From assembly GCA_002691835.1 (NCBI GenBank), contig NZJA01000082.1, positions 1 to 30,893 of the forward strand: a stretch of 30,893 bases of DNA. The letters are read 5' to 3'. The notes beneath the pieces were generated by a model. It was not told the origin of the DNA. It did not search any database and was given only the letters and a program-made list of their open reading frames with translations. This DNA is from Planctomycetota bacterium. GTDB lineage: Bacteria; Planctomycetota; UBA8108; UBA1146. The position numbers were made by a program, and so were the translations under genes. This document shows positions 15,529 through 26,355 of this stretch, piece by piece. Numbering within the stretch: the stretch's first letter is position 1; each line of letters begins with the position of its first letter.

Positions 15529-16059
15529 ATGGCCCGCAGGTTGAAGGTGATGATGACACAACAGTTGTCCAATCGCCTTGATGATTCCGGAGACGTGCTC
15601 CTGGTAGATTTCTCGGGATTGAATTCTTCCGAGGATTTTGGAGCCAGATCCAAGCTGCGTGAAGTAGGACTCAACGTCAATGTCGTCAAAAATTCTCTGT
15701 TGAGAAGAGTTTTGACGGAAAGTGGCCGTGAGTTTCCTGATGAGACCTTTGCAGGTCCCGTCGCGCTGATCAAAGGAGATCTTGACGCTATTTCTGCGAG
15801 TAAGACCATCGCAGGTATGCGTAAAGAGTTGGGCAAGAAGTTGCCCATCAAGGGAGGAGTCCTTGAGGGCTCCATACTCGGCCCCGATGAAGCCGAGAAG
15901 TTAACGAAGATGCCAAGCGTTCAGGAAACGCAGGCAGCGGTCGTTTCCGCGATTGCCGGACCGCTGACTGGCCTGGTCGCCATTACTCAGAATCTGCTCA
16001 CCGGATTGCCCGGTGTTGTGCAGGCGATCGCTGACAAGCAAAGAGAAGAAGGGGAGTAG
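15529..16059 (+). CDS. rplJ: 50S ribosomal protein L10
   Basis: L10 anchors the L7/L12 stalk to 23S rRNA helices 42-44. The 176-residue product begins with the RNA-binding alpha/beta domain ([30 protein letters not shown]) and ends with the stalk helix where L7/L12 dimers dock (about 145-176). The start at 15529 follows a G-rich GGAAAGGGGGG site. The gap to rplA is only 28 nt, so no long L10 leader precedes it, unlike the E. coli rplJ leader. rplL follows after five bases. Confidence 0.97.
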   Translation: MARRLKVMMTQQLSNRLDDSGDVLLVDFSGLNSSEDFGARSKLREVGLNVNVVKNSLLRRVLTESGREFPDETFAGPVALIKGDLDAISASKTIAGMRKELGKKLPIKGGVLEGSILGPDEAEKLTKMPSVQETQAAVVSAIAGPLTGLVAITQNLLTGLPGVVQAIADKQREEGE

Positions 16060-16064
16060 CTGAC

Positions 16065-16490
16065 ATGTCGGATGAAGCTGCAACCGAGACCGAAAAGGCA
16101 CCACCTAGCGAAAAGGTTGGCGCCATCATGGAGAGCATCAAAGGCCTCAGTGTCATGGAGCTCGTCGAGTTGAAGGATGTCCTTGAGGACGAATTTGGTG
16201 TCAGCGCTGCCGCCATGCCTATGGGCATGCCGATGATGGCTGCTGGTGGCGACGGCGGTGGAGAAGCTGCCGAAGAGAAGTCCGATTTCGACGTCATCCT
16301 TACGGGAGACGGCGGCAAGAAGGTTCCTGTGATCAAGGCCGTTCGCGGTATCACTGGTCTGGGACTGAAAGAAGCCAAAGAATTGGTCGAGTCCGCACCG
16401 AAGGCTGTCAAAGAAGGCATTCCGAAGGAAGAGGCCGAGAAGCTCAAGGCCGAACTCGAAGAAGCCGGTGCGACGGTCGAACTGAAGTAG
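16065..16490 (+). CDS. rplL: 50S ribosomal protein L7/L12
   Basis: L7/L12 is the multicopy stalk protein that recruits IF2, EF-Tu, EF-G and RF3. The 141-residue form is longer than the usual 120-125. It has the dimerising N-terminal helices ([24 protein letters not shown]), a Met/Gly/Ala hinge (about 47-70, with repeated Met-Gly/Met-Pro) and the factor-binding C-terminal domain ([20 protein letters not shown]). Extra length lies in the N-terminal 20 residues and the hinge. It is the last gene before the long rpoB leader. Confidence 0.97.
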   Translation: MSDEAATETEKAPPSEKVGAIMESIKGLSVMELVELKDVLEDEFGVSAAAMPMGMPMMAAGGDGGGEAAEEKSDFDVILTGDGGKKVPVIKAVRGITGLGLKEAKELVESAPKAVKEGIPKEEAEKLKAELEEAGATVELK

Positions 16491-16524
16491 TGATCGATAG
16501 TTCCAGGATTGCAAAGTTCTGAAC

Positions 16525-16563
16525 ACACCGCCCATGAAGGATTCCTTCATGGGATATCGGTGT
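16525..16563 (+). promoter_or_regulatory. Two-tier hairpin between rplL and rpoB
   Basis: CCCATGAAGG (16531-16540) pairs with CCTTCATGGG (16544-16553) around ATT, and the outer ACACCG (16525-16530) pairs with CGGTGT (16558-16563), leaving ATAT as a bulge. In E. coli an attenuator and an RNase III site lie at this point. No T tract follows, so a processing site or partial attenuator is likelier than a full terminator. Confidence 0.6.
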
Positions 16564-16883
16564 TTATGGGTTGAGTGCAATTCTGGAAAATGCGAAAGCT
16601 GGGGAGCATCCATGCGAGGGATGCCCCCCGGGATTCGAGAGCCAGTGGTAGGCCCCGGGGGGAGTCCGGGTCTGGAAGGCTTTCGAACAGTCCCGGACAG
16701 CCGTCAACGGGTTGTCCTAGCAGTCCATCTCGCTCGGGAGTCAGTGACTCCCGTCATGAAGGTTTGCTGATCGAGAGTGCATGGGTCGCACCTCGATCCC
16801 AGGGACTCGTGCCATGTCATTTCCCCAACCCTGTTTCTGGGTCGAATCGGGAATGTCCATCGGTGCGAAGGAAGCAGGTATCT
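16564..16883 (+). other. Structured non-coding leader of rpoB
   Basis: There is no supported gene in this 320-nt stretch, although the rpoB frame stays open through it from 16575. Two further stems are visible: CCCCCCGGG (16624-16632) with CCCGGGGGG (16654-16662), and CGGGAGTCA (16735-16743) with TGACTCCCG (16745-16753). No convincing promoter. The rpoB ribosome-binding site AAGGAAG is at 16868-16874. Confidence 0.5.
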
Positions 16884-19800
16884 ATGTCGCCTGAAGAAGC
16901 GATGGCGGTTCAGCACGGACCAAGGCCGGCCAAGGTATTTGGCAGTGGCTTGAGAGCTGTGCAGATCCCCAATCTTATGGAGTTGCAGATTAATGCGTAC
17001 TCCCAGTTTCTGCAGAGGGATGTTCACTGGGCGGACCGGGACAACATTGGTCTCGAATCCATCCTGAGGGAAATCTTTCCCATCAACAGCTATGACGAAT
17101 CGATCACCCTGACTTACCTGGGTTACGATCTCGGCAGTCCCCGTTACACGGTCGACGAGTGTCGTCAACTCAAGTTGACATACGGTGCTCCCTTCAAGAT
17201 TCGCCTTCGTCTGGAAAAAGAAGGGGAATCTCTGGAGGAAGAGGTCTACCTCGGTGAGATCCCTCTGATGATTGGTGGCGGTGAATTCATCGTTAACGGT
17301 TCAGAGCGAGTGATCGTCAGTCAGTTGCATCGATCACCCGGTGTTGACTTCAGCGAAGAACTGCACACCGGCGATGTCAAACTTCATTCCTGCAGGATTA
17401 TCCCTGAAAGGGGATCCTGGGTGGAGTTCAACGTCACCAAGAAAGGTGCGCTCACGGTTCGTATTGACCAGAGTGGCAAGTTCCCTGCGTCGATGCTGCT
17501 GCGTGCCATGGATGAAGATTTCGGATCTTCAACGTCTTTGCTTTCGCAGTTCTATGATCTTGAAACCGTCAAAGCAAAGACGGTCAAAGACATCGACAAG
17601 CTGATCGGAACCGAAGTCGATGGTGTCCGTACCGGCCGCGTCAGTGCTGAGGATATTCTCGACGCGGAAACCGGTGAGGTTCTTCTGCATACGGGTGACG
17701 TCTTCACTGAAACTTTCCTGAATAGTTTCTTTTCTGAAGATATGACCGCAAAGCGTGGCGGAAAGACCAGTTTCAAGGTCTTGCCAGAAAACTTTGACGA
17801 CCTGTTCCTGAAAACGATTCGTGAAGACAATTCCATCGATCACGAAGATGCTCTGATCAAGATTTACACCCGGCTGCGTCCAGGAAATCCACCTCAGGTG
17901 GCAAAGGCGCGGGAATTGTTCTTCGACAAGTTCAAGAACGATGCCAAGTACCGCCTCGGAAAAGTCGGTCGATTCCGTATCAACCGCAAGTTTGGCCTCG
18001 ATCTTCCAGAAGACGCACAGGTCATTCAGAAGGAAGACATCCTCGAGTCGATTTCCTACATCTTCAAACTTCGCGACCGTAGGGGCCAGCTGGATGATAT
18101 CGATCACCTTGGTAACCGCCGTGTCAGAACAATTGAAGAGCTGGCCGGTGATGAGTTACGCAAAGGTTTCCTGAAACTGAAGCGTACCGTTCAAGAACGC
18201 ATGAGCATGATGGAGCCAGAAAACCTGACTCCTCGCTCTGTGATCAACTCGAAAACGATTTCCAGTGCTGTTGAGTTTTTCTTCGGCAGGGGAGAGCTTT
18301 CTCAGGTGGTCGACCAGACCAACCCCCTTTCCCAGCTCACTCACGAGAGACGTCTGAGTGCACTGGGTCCAGGCGGACTGAACAGAAAGCGTGCTGGCTT
18401 CGAAGTCAGGGACGTTCACATCTCGCACTACGGACGAATCTGCCCGATTGAAACTCCCGAGGGAACGAACATTGGTCTGATCTCGAGTCTGAGTGTGTTT
18501 GCTACGATCGACAAATATGGATTCTTGATTACGCCATATTTCCCGGTCAATTCCGGCAAGGTGGACTTGTCGAAGGGGGCGATTCGTTTCCTTCGGGCGG
18601 ATGAGGAAGAAGACAAGTACCTGACACCTGCGGACTCTCCGTTGGATGAGAATGGTCAACTTGTAGGAGACCTCGTCCTGGCTCGCTACAACGGTGAATT
18701 CATCATGGTCGACCCAGGGAAAATCGAACTGATGGACGTTTCGTCCAAGCAGTTGATCGGCGTCTCTGCGGCTTTGATTCCTTTCCTCGAGCATGACGAC
18801 GCAAACCGCGCTCTGATGGGATCGAACATGATGCGCCAGGCGGTGCCGCTGTTGCGGACCGATCCGCCTCTGGTGGGAACCGGAATGGAGGAGCATGTCT
18901 CCAAATATTCCGGAATGGTGATGCGCTCCCCCAAGGACGGCATTGTAACCAGTGTCGATTCGACCCATATCGAGGTTGACGGTGAGCGACATGAACTCCG
19001 GAAGTACAGAGGTCTCAACGAGAGAACCTGTCAAAACCAGCGTCCTTGCGTCGTCCTTAATCAAAAGGTGACCAAGGGTGATGTGATCGCAGATGGTGCG
19101 GCGACCGAGAATGGCATTTTGTCACTCGGCCGAAACGTGCTCGTCGCCTTCATGTCTTGGGATGGATACAACTTCGAGGATGCGATCATCGTCAGCGAGC
19201 AGCTGGTTCGTGAAGACGTATACACCTCGATCCACATCGACGAGTTTGAAATTGAAGTTCGTGAAACCAAGTTGGGTCGTGAGGAATTCACTCGCGATAT
19301 TCCCAATGTCTCCGAGAAGGTTCTCTCGAAGCTGGATGAGCGCGGAATCATCAAAACCGGTACCGAGGTCATTCAAGGTGACATCTTGGTCGGCAAGGTC
19401 GTTCCAAAGTCGAAGAGCGAACTTTCGCCGGAAGAAAAGCTTCTTCATGCCATTTTCGGTCGAGCCGGCGAGGACGTCAAAAATGAGTCCCTCACGGTTG
19501 GATCCGGAGTCAAGGGTGTGGTCATCGGGTCGAAAAAGTTCTCCCGTAAAAATGAGATCACTCCTGAAGATCGCCGAGAGATGCGAACGAAGATGGAAGC
19601 TCTCGAAACTGAAACATACGAGCAGATCATCTTCGAACTGGAATCCCTTCTGAATGAGATTCGCGACGTGACAGGATCCGCTCCGCGGAATCCAGACAAC
19701 GGTCGTGTGTTTAAATCTGAAGAGCTCTTCATGTCGAGGAGCGTCCACTCGGTGAAAATCGCCCTCAATCCTGAGTTGTTCCTTGGATCCTCGGAAAGTA

Positions 19801-20648
19801 ACAATCAGAAGATCAAGGATGCTCTCTTCCGTCGCTTCCAGAAGATGGAGGAGCTGGAGGATTCCAGAAACCGTGAAGTCAATCGTATGACTCGGGGAGA
19901 CGAGCTGTCACCCGGAGTGATTGAAATGGTGAAGGTTTGGGTTGCGACGAAACGCAATCTTTCTGTCGGTGACAAGATGGCCGGCCGCCACGGAAACAAG
20001 GGAGTGATTTCCCGGATTCTTCCGTTGCAGGATTTGCCCTTCCTTGAGGATGGCCAAATGGTAGAGGTCATTCTCAATCCATTGGGTGTGCCTTCACGAA
20101 TGAACCTGGGACAGATTCTTGAGACTCAGCTTGGCTGGGCGGCAGACAAGTTGGGTTACCGCGCAGTCACACCGGTCTTCGATGGAGCGACCGAGGCTGA
20201 GATTCGCGAGGAGCTCACCAAGGCTGGCCTGACCGACGACGGCAAGTCCGTTCTTTATGACGGTCGGACAGGTGATCGCTTCGAACAGAAAGTCACCGTT
20301 GGCCGGATGTATCTGCTGAAACTTCACCATTTGGTGGATGACAAGATTCATGCTCGGGCCACAGGGCCGTACTCCCTCATCACTCAGCAGCCGTTGGGTG
20401 GTAAGGCGAGATTCGGAGGGCAGAGATTTGGAGAGATGGAAGTGTGGGCACTCGAAGCCTACGGTGCAGCACACATCCTTCAGGAATTGTTGACGGCCAA
20501 GTCCGACGATGTCGATGGTCGCGCAAAGATCTACGAATCGATGGTCAAGGGTGAGAACAGTCTGCAGGCGGGAACTCCTGTCTCATTCGACGTGCTCACC
20601 AACGAGATCAAGGGCCTGGGATTGAACCTCGAACTGGAAAAGAAGTGA
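16884..20648 (+). CDS. rpoB: DNA-directed RNA polymerase subunit beta
   Basis: RpoB forms one jaw of the polymerase and much of the active-site cleft. From the ATG at 16884 the product has 1254 residues. Recognisable blocks are [22 protein letters not shown], the rifampicin region ([33 protein letters not shown], in two parts), the [18 protein letters not shown] block, the [18 protein letters not shown] segment, [13 protein letters not shown], and the C-terminal [24 protein letters not shown]. Rifampicin contacts equivalent to Gln513, Asp516, His526, Arg529 and Ser531 are conserved; Phe514 is Val. The upstream in-frame region (103 codons) is rejected because it does not look like protein and RpoB starts near the MAVQHG segment. 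Four bases separate it from rpoC. Confidence 0.98.
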   Translation: MSPEEAMAVQHGPRPAKVFGSGLRAVQIPNLMELQINAYSQFLQRDVHWADRDNIGLESILREIFPINSYDESITLTYLGYDLGSPRYTVDECRQLKLTYGAPFKIRLRLEKEGESLEEEVYLGEIPLMIGGGEFIVNGSERVIVSQLHRSPGVDFSEELHTGDVKLHSCRIIPERGSWVEFNVTKKGALTVRIDQSGKFPASMLLRAMDEDFGSSTSLLSQFYDLETVKAKTVKDIDKLIGTEVDGVRTGRVSAEDILDAETGEVLLHTGDVFTETFLNSFFSEDMTAKRGGKTSFKVLPENFDDLFLKTIREDNSIDHEDALIKIYTRLRPGNPPQVAKARELFFDKFKNDAKYRLGKVGRFRINRKFGLDLPEDAQVIQKEDILESISYIFKLRDRRGQLDDIDHLGNRRVRTIEELAGDELRKGFLKLKRTVQERMSMMEPENLTPRSVINSKTISSAVEFFFGRGELSQVVDQTNPLSQLTHERRLSALGPGGLNRKRAGFEVRDVHISHYGRICPIETPEGTNIGLISSLSVFATIDKYGFLITPYFPVNSGKVDLSKGAIRFLRADEEEDKYLTPADSPLDENGQLVGDLVLARYNGEFIMVDPGKIELMDVSSKQLIGVSAALIPFLEHDDANRALMGSNMMRQAVPLLRTDPPLVGTGMEEHVSKYSGMVMRSPKDGIVTSVDSTHIEVDGERHELRKYRGLNERTCQNQRPCVVLNQKVTKGDVIADGAATENGILSLGRNVLVAFMSWDGYNFEDAIIVSEQLVREDVYTSIHIDEFEIEVRETKLGREEFTRDIPNVSEKVLSKLDERGIIKTGTEVIQGDILVGKVVPKSKSELSPEEKLLHAIFGRAGEDVKNESLTVGSGVKGVVIGSKKFSRKNEITPEDRREMRTKMEALETETYEQIIFELESLLNEIRDVTGSAPRNPDNGRVFKSEELFMSRSVHSVKIALNPELFLGSSESNNQKIKDALFRRFQKMEELEDSRNREVNRMTRGDELSPGVIEMVKVWVATKRNLSVGDKMAGRHGNKGVISRILPLQDLPFLEDGQMVEVILNPLGVPSRMNLGQILETQLGWAADKLGYRAVTPVFDGATEAEIREELTKAGLTDDGKSVLYDGRTGDRFEQKVTVGRMYLLKLHHLVDDKIHARATGPYSLITQQPLGGKARFGGQRFGEMEVWALEAYGAAHILQELLTAKSDDVDGRAKIYESMVKGENSLQAGTPVSFDVLTNEIKGLGLNLELEKK

Positions 20649-20652
20649 TACG

Positions 20653-23600
20653 ATGATGGAACCAGTCTACGACAAGGTGAATGATTACGGCGCGGTTAAT
20701 ATCCGCCTCGCTTCACCCACGGACATCCTCTCGTGGTCTCACGGAGAGGTGAAGAAGCCCGAAACCATCAACTACCGGACTTACCGTCCGGAGAAAGATG
20801 GACTTTTCTGCGAACGTATTTTCGGTCCTGAGAAGGATTGGGAGTGTGCCTGCGGAAAGTATAAGGGTATTAAGCATAAGGACATCATTTGTGACCGCTG
20901 CGGTGTCAAGGTTGCCCACTCACGAGTTCGTCGTGAGCGCATGGGACATATCAACCTTGCTGCACCAGTGGTGCACATTTGGTTTTTCAAGGCGATGCCT
21001 TCTCGTCTCGGAAATCTTTTGGAGCTGAAGACCACCCACCTTGAGCGGGTGATCTACTACCAGGACTACATGGTTTTGGATCCGGGAGATACTCCCCTCA
21101 AGGAGAAGCAGCTTCTCAATGAGGAAGAGTACCGATTCGCACGCGAGAAATACGGTGATGAGTTTGAAGCGGATATGGGTGCCGAAGCGATTCATACCAT
21201 GATCCGTAATCTCGACCTTCCTTCCCTCTTCGACGAGTTGAAGGAAGAGTACGAGACCACCCGTTCCAAACAGAAGAAGGCAAGTTTGATTCGCCGCCTC
21301 GGAATTATCCGTACGGTGATCGAATCCGGCAACAAGCCGGAGTGGATGATTCTCGAAGCGGTTCCTGTGATTCCGCCCGACCTTCGTCCTCTCGTTCTTC
21401 TGGAAAGCGGAAACTTTGCGACCAGTGATCTCAACGACCTTTACCGTCGTCTCATCAACCGCAACAACCGCTTGAAGAAGTTGCTCGATCTGAATGCACC
21501 TGAAGTGATCATTCGCAACGAGAAGCGAATGCTCCAGCATTCTGTTGATGCACTCTTTGACAACAACCGCTGCCGTCGTCCGGTTCTCGGTTCAAACAAC
21601 CGTCCGCTCAAGTCCCTGACCGACATGATCAAGGGTAAGCAGGGACGTTTCCGTGAGAACCTCCTCGGTAAGCGTGTGGACTACTCCGCCCGTTCCGTGA
21701 TTGCGGTTGGCCCGGAGTTGAAGCTGCACCAGTGTGGATTGCCGAAGAAGATCGCTCTGGAGCTTTTCCAGCCCTTCATTATTCGCAGGCTCAAGGAACT
21801 CGGTTATGCCGATACCATCAAGAGCGCGAAGAAGATGCTGGAGCGCAAGGACGATGAGGTTTGGGACATTCTTGAAGAAGTGACCCAGGGTCACCCGGTG
21901 ATGCTGAACCGCGCTCCAACTCTTCACCGTATGGGGATTCAGGCGTTTGAACCGGTCCTCATCGAAGGTAATGCGATTCTTGTTCACCCGTTGGTGTGCG
22001 AGGGGTTCAACGCAGACTTTGACGGTGACCAGATGGCGGTTCACTTGCCGTTGTCCGTTGAGGCACAGCTCGAAGCCCAGAACTTGATGTTGTCGACCAA
22101 TAACATCTTCTCTCCGGCACATGGTAATCCGATCATCGCTCCTTCTCAGGATATCGTGATGGGTTGTTACTACCTGACCGTCGGCAAGGAAGAGATGCTC
22201 GGTAGCGAGATTATTTTCTCAAGCACGAGTGAGGTTCACACTGCTTTGGGTGCCGGCAAGGTTCATGGCCACGCCCTTGTCAGGGTGCGCTTTTCGGAAG
22301 GCAAAGTCGTTCAGAGTGCTCACGGAAAAGTGCAGTCGCCAGACGAGCATGGTTTTTACGTGACAACTCCGAGGCGAATCATTTTTAACGACATGCTCGA
22401 TCACCCGGACATGCCTTTCTACAACTTTGCCCTTGCCAAGTCTGATCTTAAATCGGTGATTGCGGACTGTTTCCGCATCCGTGGTCGTCGCTCGACTCTG
22501 AAGTTCCTCGACGATATGAAAGATCTCGGCTTCAAGGCTGCAACGCGATCGGGTCTTTCCTTCAGCCTTGCTGACTTGCGGACTCCAGAGCAAAAGCCCG
22601 AGGTACTTGAGAAGACTCAGGGCCAGGTCGATACGATTCAGCAACGTCACCAGGACGGTGTGATTACCAACGACGAGCGAAGCAGTCAGATCATTGACAA
22701 ATGGACCCAGACCACAAACGTGGTGGGTGAAATGTTGATGCAAAGACTGCGTGAAGACACGCGTCCCGGAGAAAATTACGTCAATCCCATCTTCGTGATG
22801 GTGGATTCCGGTGCACGGGGATCCGTGACCCAGATTCGACAGCTTGCGGGAATGCGGGGCCTGATGGCGAAACCCTCCGGGGAAATCATCGAAACTCCGA
22901 TTAAGGCGTCATTCCGAGAGGGGCTGAAAGTTCTGGAGTACTTCTCCTCAACTCACGGTGCCCGTAAGGGACTGGCCGATACCGCTCTGAAAACTGCTGA
23001 CTCGGGTTACCTGACCCGGAAGCTCGCCGACGTTGCCCAAAATGTGGTCGTCAACGAGGAGGATTGCGGAACCCGCAATGGTCTTTCGAAAAAGGCCCTC
23101 AAGCGAGGTGAGAAGGAAGCGATTCCTCTGGCCGCCAGAATCCGCGGGCGGACTTCCGTCTCGGAGATCAAGGACCCTGTTTCTGGCGAGATTGTCGTTG
23201 AGGCAGATGGTTTGATGACTGCGCAGATTGCCAGCCGTATTCAGGAAATGGGATTCGAGCGGATTCTCGTTCGTAGTCCTCTGACCTGTGACAGCCCGTT
23301 GGGGGTTTGTGCCAAGTGTTACGGCATGGACCTTTCCAGTGGCAAACTGGTGGAGCAGGGACTTGCGGTAGGTATTGTCGCCGCTCAGTCGATTGGTGAA
23401 CCGGGTACACAGCTGACCATGAGAACCTTCCACATTGGTGGAGTGGCTTCGAAATCGGTTCAGGAATCTTCGGTGAAGGCTTCCCATGCCGGAGAAATCG
23501 TTCTTAAAGAGGTTCACCATGTCGTCAATCAAGATGGCTTGGACGTGGTGATCAGTCGCCGTGGTCTTTTGACGATTGTCAAAGATGGCAAAGATCTTGA

Positions 23601-25101
23601 GAGTCACGAACTCAGTCTTGGAACGATTCTTCACGTGAAGGAAGGCGTTGCGGTTCGTAAGGGAACGGCCCTCTTTGACTGGGATCCGCACTCTCAATCG
23701 ATTCTTACCGATGTCGTCGGTTACGCAAAGTTCGAAGACATCGTCGTGGGAGCGACCCTCAACATTGAGATTGATCCGGTTTCTAACCAAGAGCGTCGGA
23801 TTATCTCCGAGCACCGTGGTGAGATGCAGCCGCAGATTCGAATCTGTAGCGATAAAGCCGGCAAAGAGACTGTTGCTGCCTACCCTGTACCTGAACGTGC
23901 GATGATTCAGATTACCGATGGCGACAAGGTTTCCCCGGGAGACCTTCTCGCGAAATCTCCTCGACAGGCTTCCGGTACTCAGGACATCACTGGTGGACTG
24001 CCACGAGTGACAGAGATCTTTGAGGTTCGTAAACCGAAGAACCCTGCTGTGATTGCAGAAGTCGATGGCACGATTGAGTTCGGTGATAAAAAACGCGGTA
24101 AGGTCATCATTAATGTGGTGACTGAAAACGGCGAAATGCACGAGCACGTGATTCCGTCCGGAAAGCACTACCGAGTCACCAAGGGTGACCAGGTGGTTCA
24201 TGGACAGCCTCTCACAGATGGTGACAAAGTACCGAAAGACATTCTTCGTGTTGAAGGTGCTGAAGAAGTACAGCGTTACCTGATTGAAGAAGTTCAGGGT
24301 GTTTACCTGTCGCAGAACGTGACCATTAATGACAAGCACATTGAAACGATCGTTTCCCAAATGATGCGTAATGTCATGATCAAGGAAGCCGGTGACAGTG
24401 ATCTGCTGCCGGATACCGTGATTGATCGTCACAGATTCCGTCGGATTTGCGCGGATATGGTCGAGGAGGGCAAAATGCCTCCGACCGCCGAGCCGATGCT
24501 TCAAGGAATTACGAAGGCTGCTGTTCAGTCGGATAGCTTTATCTCTGCAGCCAGTTTCCAGGAGACGACCAAAGTTCTGACCGAAGCTGCTCTTAGCGGT
24601 AAAAAGGATCGTCTGGTCGGCCTCAAGGAGAATGTGATCATGGGTCACATGATTCCTGCTGGAACCGGTTACAGAAATTACTTCGACAAAGGTGTTCGTC
24701 ACCTCGGCGAGCCTCCGGTTCCGCAGAAGCCAGAGCTGGAATCCGTTCTGATCGGTGATCCCGGTCACAAGGAAGAAGCTCTGACCGAGGATTCGACTTC
24801 TGCAGATCCGTTGCGGGATTTCCTCATGGGGAATAACGTCAATGTCGAGAATGGCGAAAAACCGGCAGAAACACCGGAAATCGCCTCTGAGGTCTCAGAA
24901 TTGGCACCTGAAGCTTCTGAACCGGCAACTGAAACTTCTGAGATGGCACCTGAAACTCCAGAGGCCACTTTGGATCCAGCTCCAGAAGGGGAGCGAATTG
25001 AGCCACATCCGGATCTTCTGATCGGGGGAGAACCCTCGGTTTCTGAAGAGCCTGAGGTGGAAACGCCAAATTCGGAAGACGAAAACGAATCTGAGGGTTA
25101 G
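20653..25101 (+). CDS. rpoC: DNA-directed RNA polymerase subunit beta' with acidic C-terminal tail
   Basis: RpoC supplies the catalytic metal site. The 1482-residue product contains the first zinc site CxC-x12-CxxC (about 57-75), the lid/rudder region [22 protein letters not shown], the Mg-binding NADFDGDQ (about 453-460), the trigger-loop area [23 protein letters not shown], and the second zinc site (EEDCG with [11 protein letters not shown]) followed by [19 protein letters not shown]. The conserved part ends near residue 1360 ([11 protein letters not shown]). The last ~108 residues (from 1375) are a Glu/Pro/Ser/Thr-rich tail with loose repeats of the type SE-x-APE and no Cys or aromatic residues. 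Start: ATG at 20653 or the adjacent one at 20656. Probably co-transcribed with rpoB. Confidence 0.98.
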   Translation: MMEPVYDKVNDYGAVNIRLASPTDILSWSHGEVKKPETINYRTYRPEKDGLFCERIFGPEKDWECACGKYKGIKHKDIICDRCGVKVAHSRVRRERMGHINLAAPVVHIWFFKAMPSRLGNLLELKTTHLERVIYYQDYMVLDPGDTPLKEKQLLNEEEYRFAREKYGDEFEADMGAEAIHTMIRNLDLPSLFDELKEEYETTRSKQKKASLIRRLGIIRTVIESGNKPEWMILEAVPVIPPDLRPLVLLESGNFATSDLNDLYRRLINRNNRLKKLLDLNAPEVIIRNEKRMLQHSVDALFDNNRCRRPVLGSNNRPLKSLTDMIKGKQGRFRENLLGKRVDYSARSVIAVGPELKLHQCGLPKKIALELFQPFIIRRLKELGYADTIKSAKKMLERKDDEVWDILEEVTQGHPVMLNRAPTLHRMGIQAFEPVLIEGNAILVHPLVCEGFNADFDGDQMAVHLPLSVEAQLEAQNLMLSTNNIFSPAHGNPIIAPSQDIVMGCYYLTVGKEEMLGSEIIFSSTSEVHTALGAGKVHGHALVRVRFSEGKVVQSAHGKVQSPDEHGFYVTTPRRIIFNDMLDHPDMPFYNFALAKSDLKSVIADCFRIRGRRSTLKFLDDMKDLGFKAATRSGLSFSLADLRTPEQKPEVLEKTQGQVDTIQQRHQDGVITNDERSSQIIDKWTQTTNVVGEMLMQRLREDTRPGENYVNPIFVMVDSGARGSVTQIRQLAGMRGLMAKPSGEIIETPIKASFREGLKVLEYFSSTHGARKGLADTALKTADSGYLTRKLADVAQNVVVNEEDCGTRNGLSKKALKRGEKEAIPLAARIRGRTSVSEIKDPVSGEIVVEADGLMTAQIASRIQEMGFERILVRSPLTCDSPLGVCAKCYGMDLSSGKLVEQGLAVGIVAAQSIGEPGTQLTMRTFHIGGVASKSVQESSVKASHAGEIVLKEVHHVVNQDGLDVVISRRGLLTIVKDGKDLESHELSLGTILHVKEGVAVRKGTALFDWDPHSQSILTDVVGYAKFEDIVVGATLNIEIDPVSNQERRIISEHRGEMQPQIRICSDKAGKETVAAYPVPERAMIQITDGDKVSPGDLLAKSPRQASGTQDITGGLPRVTEIFEVRKPKNPAVIAEVDGTIEFGDKKRGKVIINVVTENGEMHEHVIPSGKHYRVTKGDQVVHGQPLTDGDKVPKDILRVEGAEEVQRYLIEEVQGVYLSQNVTINDKHIETIVSQMMRNVMIKEAGDSDLLPDTVIDRHRFRRICADMVEEGKMPPTAEPMLQGITKAAVQSDSFISAASFQETTKVLTEAALSGKKDRLVGLKENVIMGHMIPAGTGYRNYFDKGVRHLGEPPVPQKPELESVLIGDPGHKEEALTEDSTSADPLRDFLMGNNVNVENGEKPAETPEIASEVSELAPEASEPATETSEMAPETPEATLDPAPEGERIEPHPDLLIGGEPSVSEEPEVETPNSEDENESEG

Positions 25102-25208
25102 TATGAAGGGCCGTCTCGGGGTTGACTCGGGACGGCGTATCGATCGCTGTTCACAGGGACCTGTGGTTAGAGCCTTGTGAATTTTGCAGTGATCTGTCGA
25201 GACCAGTA

Positions 25209-25242
25209 AAGGGAAGTGCTGTTCATAAAGCACTGATCCCTT
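25209..25242 (+). promoter_or_regulatory. Hairpin just before the rpsL ribosome-binding site
   Basis: AAGGGA (25209-25214) and AGTGCT (25215-25220) pair with AGCACT (25229-25234) and TCCCTT (25237-25242), with a GA bulge and an 8-nt loop. It ends 12 bases before the rpsL ATG, next to AAAGAGA. The remaining rpoC-rpsL gap holds a weaker stem (GCCGTC 25110-25115 with GACGGC 25131-25136) and no clear promoter. Confidence 0.55.
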
Positions 25243-25254
25243 GAAAGAGAACGA

Positions 25255-25626
25255 ATGCCAACGATCAATCAGTTGGTCCGCAAGGGCCGCAAAGACAAGT
25301 TGAAGAAGAGTAAGTCACCGGTGTTGGACCGCTGTCCGCAGCGCCGTGGGGTTTGCCTCAAGGTTCACACCATGACCCCGAAGAAGCCGAACTCGGCATT
25401 GCGGAAGGTGGCTCGTGTTCGCCTTTCCAATGGTAAAGAGATCACGGCGTACATCGGGGGAGAAGGACACAATCTTCAGGAACACTCGATCGTGCTTGTT
25501 CGCGGCGGTCGTGTACGTGACCTGCCCGGGGTTCGATACCACGTGGTTCGAGGCACACTGGATTGTTCCGGTGTGGATGACCGGAAACAGGGACGCTCAA
25601 AATACGGTAAGAAAAACAAGAAGTAG
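25255..25626 (+). CDS. rpsL: 30S ribosomal protein S12
   Basis: S12 lies at the decoding centre and controls tRNA selection. The 123-residue product has the family signatures [29 protein letters not shown] with Lys43, [12 protein letters not shown] and [16 protein letters not shown]. Residue 88 is Arg where E. coli and most bacteria have Lys (numbering with Met; codon CGT). Asp89, target of RimO methylthiolation in E. coli, is present. It leads the rpsL-rpsG pair, 14 nt before rpsG, and follows a hairpin leader. Confidence 0.98.
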   Translation: MPTINQLVRKGRKDKLKKSKSPVLDRCPQRRGVCLKVHTMTPKKPNSALRKVARVRLSNGKEITAYIGGEGHNLQEHSIVLVRGGRVRDLPGVRYHVVRGTLDCSGVDDRKQGRSKYGKKNKK

Positions 25627-25640
25627 CGGGGTAGAGAATC

Positions 25641-26138
25641 TTGGCCAAGCGCAAGAACAAGGTGGTGAAGCAGAAGTTCCGTTCAACGCAACGGTTTCAG
25701 AAGCCAGATCCACGATTCAACAGCATGGTGGTGACCAAGTTCATCAATCGACTCATGTGGGATGGCAAGAAAGCCATTGCCAGTGGGATCTTTTACGATT
25801 CGATGGATTTGCTCGGTAAAAAAGTGACCGATGCCGAGCCATTGGATGTCTTCCTGGCGGCCGTGCAAAACGTCATGCCTCAGGTCGAGGTTCGTTCCCG
25901 TCGAGTCGGTGGTGCGACCTATCAGGTGCCCGTTGAGGTGACTCGCCGTCGTGCCCAGGCTTTGGCTTTGCGGACTCTGATTGAGACCTGCAGGGGCCGA
26001 AGTGGCAAGCCGATGGCTGAGCGTCTGGCGGATGAGTTTGCCCAAGCCTACCGCAAGGAGGGCGCATCTGTGACCTGGCGCGAAAACACCCATAAAATGG
26101 CTGAAGCCAACAAGCTCTTCGCTCACTACGCCTGGTAG
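25641..26138 (+). CDS. rpsG: 30S ribosomal protein S7
   Basis: S7 nucleates the 30S head by binding the 3' domain of 16S rRNA and lines the E site. The 165-residue product contains RFQKPDPRFNSMVVTKFINRLMWDGKK, NVMPQVEVRSRRVGGATYQVPVEV, RRRAQALALRTLI and the C-terminal KMAEANKLFAHYAW. The start is TTG at 25641, supported by the N-terminal sequence and a GGGGTAGAG site; no ATG is available nearby in frame. It is the last gene before a strong terminator, so the usual co-transcription with fusA is probably broken here. Confidence 0.97.
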   Translation: MAKRKNKVVKQKFRSTQRFQKPDPRFNSMVVTKFINRLMWDGKKAIASGIFYDSMDLLGKKVTDAEPLDVFLAAVQNVMPQVEVRSRRVGGATYQVPVEVTRRRAQALALRTLIETCRGRSGKPMAERLADEFAQAYRKEGASVTWRENTHKMAEANKLFAHYAW

Positions 26139-26191
26139 GCTCTCAAAGCCGTCTTTTTGCGTAGACTTTCAGCGAGTCTTCACGATTTTTG

Positions 26192-26231
26192 AAAGATCCC
26201 CCGCACCCTCAGGGTGCGGGGGATCTTTTTT
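26192..26231 (+). terminator. Rho-independent terminator of rpsL-rpsG
   Basis: A 17-bp perfect stem (26192-26208 with 26212-26228) has a TCA loop and a T run to 26231. It ends the str-type transcript before the EF-G-like gene. Confidence 0.96.
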
Positions 26232-26265
26232 CACGCTTTGATTCTGTGCTCTGTTGTCGCATCCC

Positions 26266-26294
26266 TTGAGTGACATGCATTCTTGATTGAGAAT
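26266..26294 (+). promoter_or_regulatory. Possible promoter of the EF-G-like gene
   Basis: TTGAGT (26266-26271), a 17-nt spacer and GAGAAT (26289-26294) are placed between the terminator and the GTG start. Each hexamer matches the sigma70 consensus at four positions. The terminator makes a promoter in this gap necessary, but the exact site is uncertain. Confidence 0.35.
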
Positions 26295-26355
26295 CCGCAA
26301 GAGAACGTGAATGAATCCAGTTTTTTGACCAGCCCTACCATGTTCGGGAGCGAAA

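Noticed and set aside
16575..16883. 103-codon upstream extension of rpoB
   Set aside because: The sequence is Ser/Arg/Gly/Pro-rich, folds into stems, and RpoB N-termini start near 16884.
18156..19064. 302-codon minus-strand frame antisense to rpoB
   Set aside because: Same reason: a shadow of a highly conserved gene.
22948..24768. 606-codon minus-strand frame antisense to rpoC
   Set aside because: It lies wholly inside rpoC, has no ribosome-binding site and no recognisable domain.
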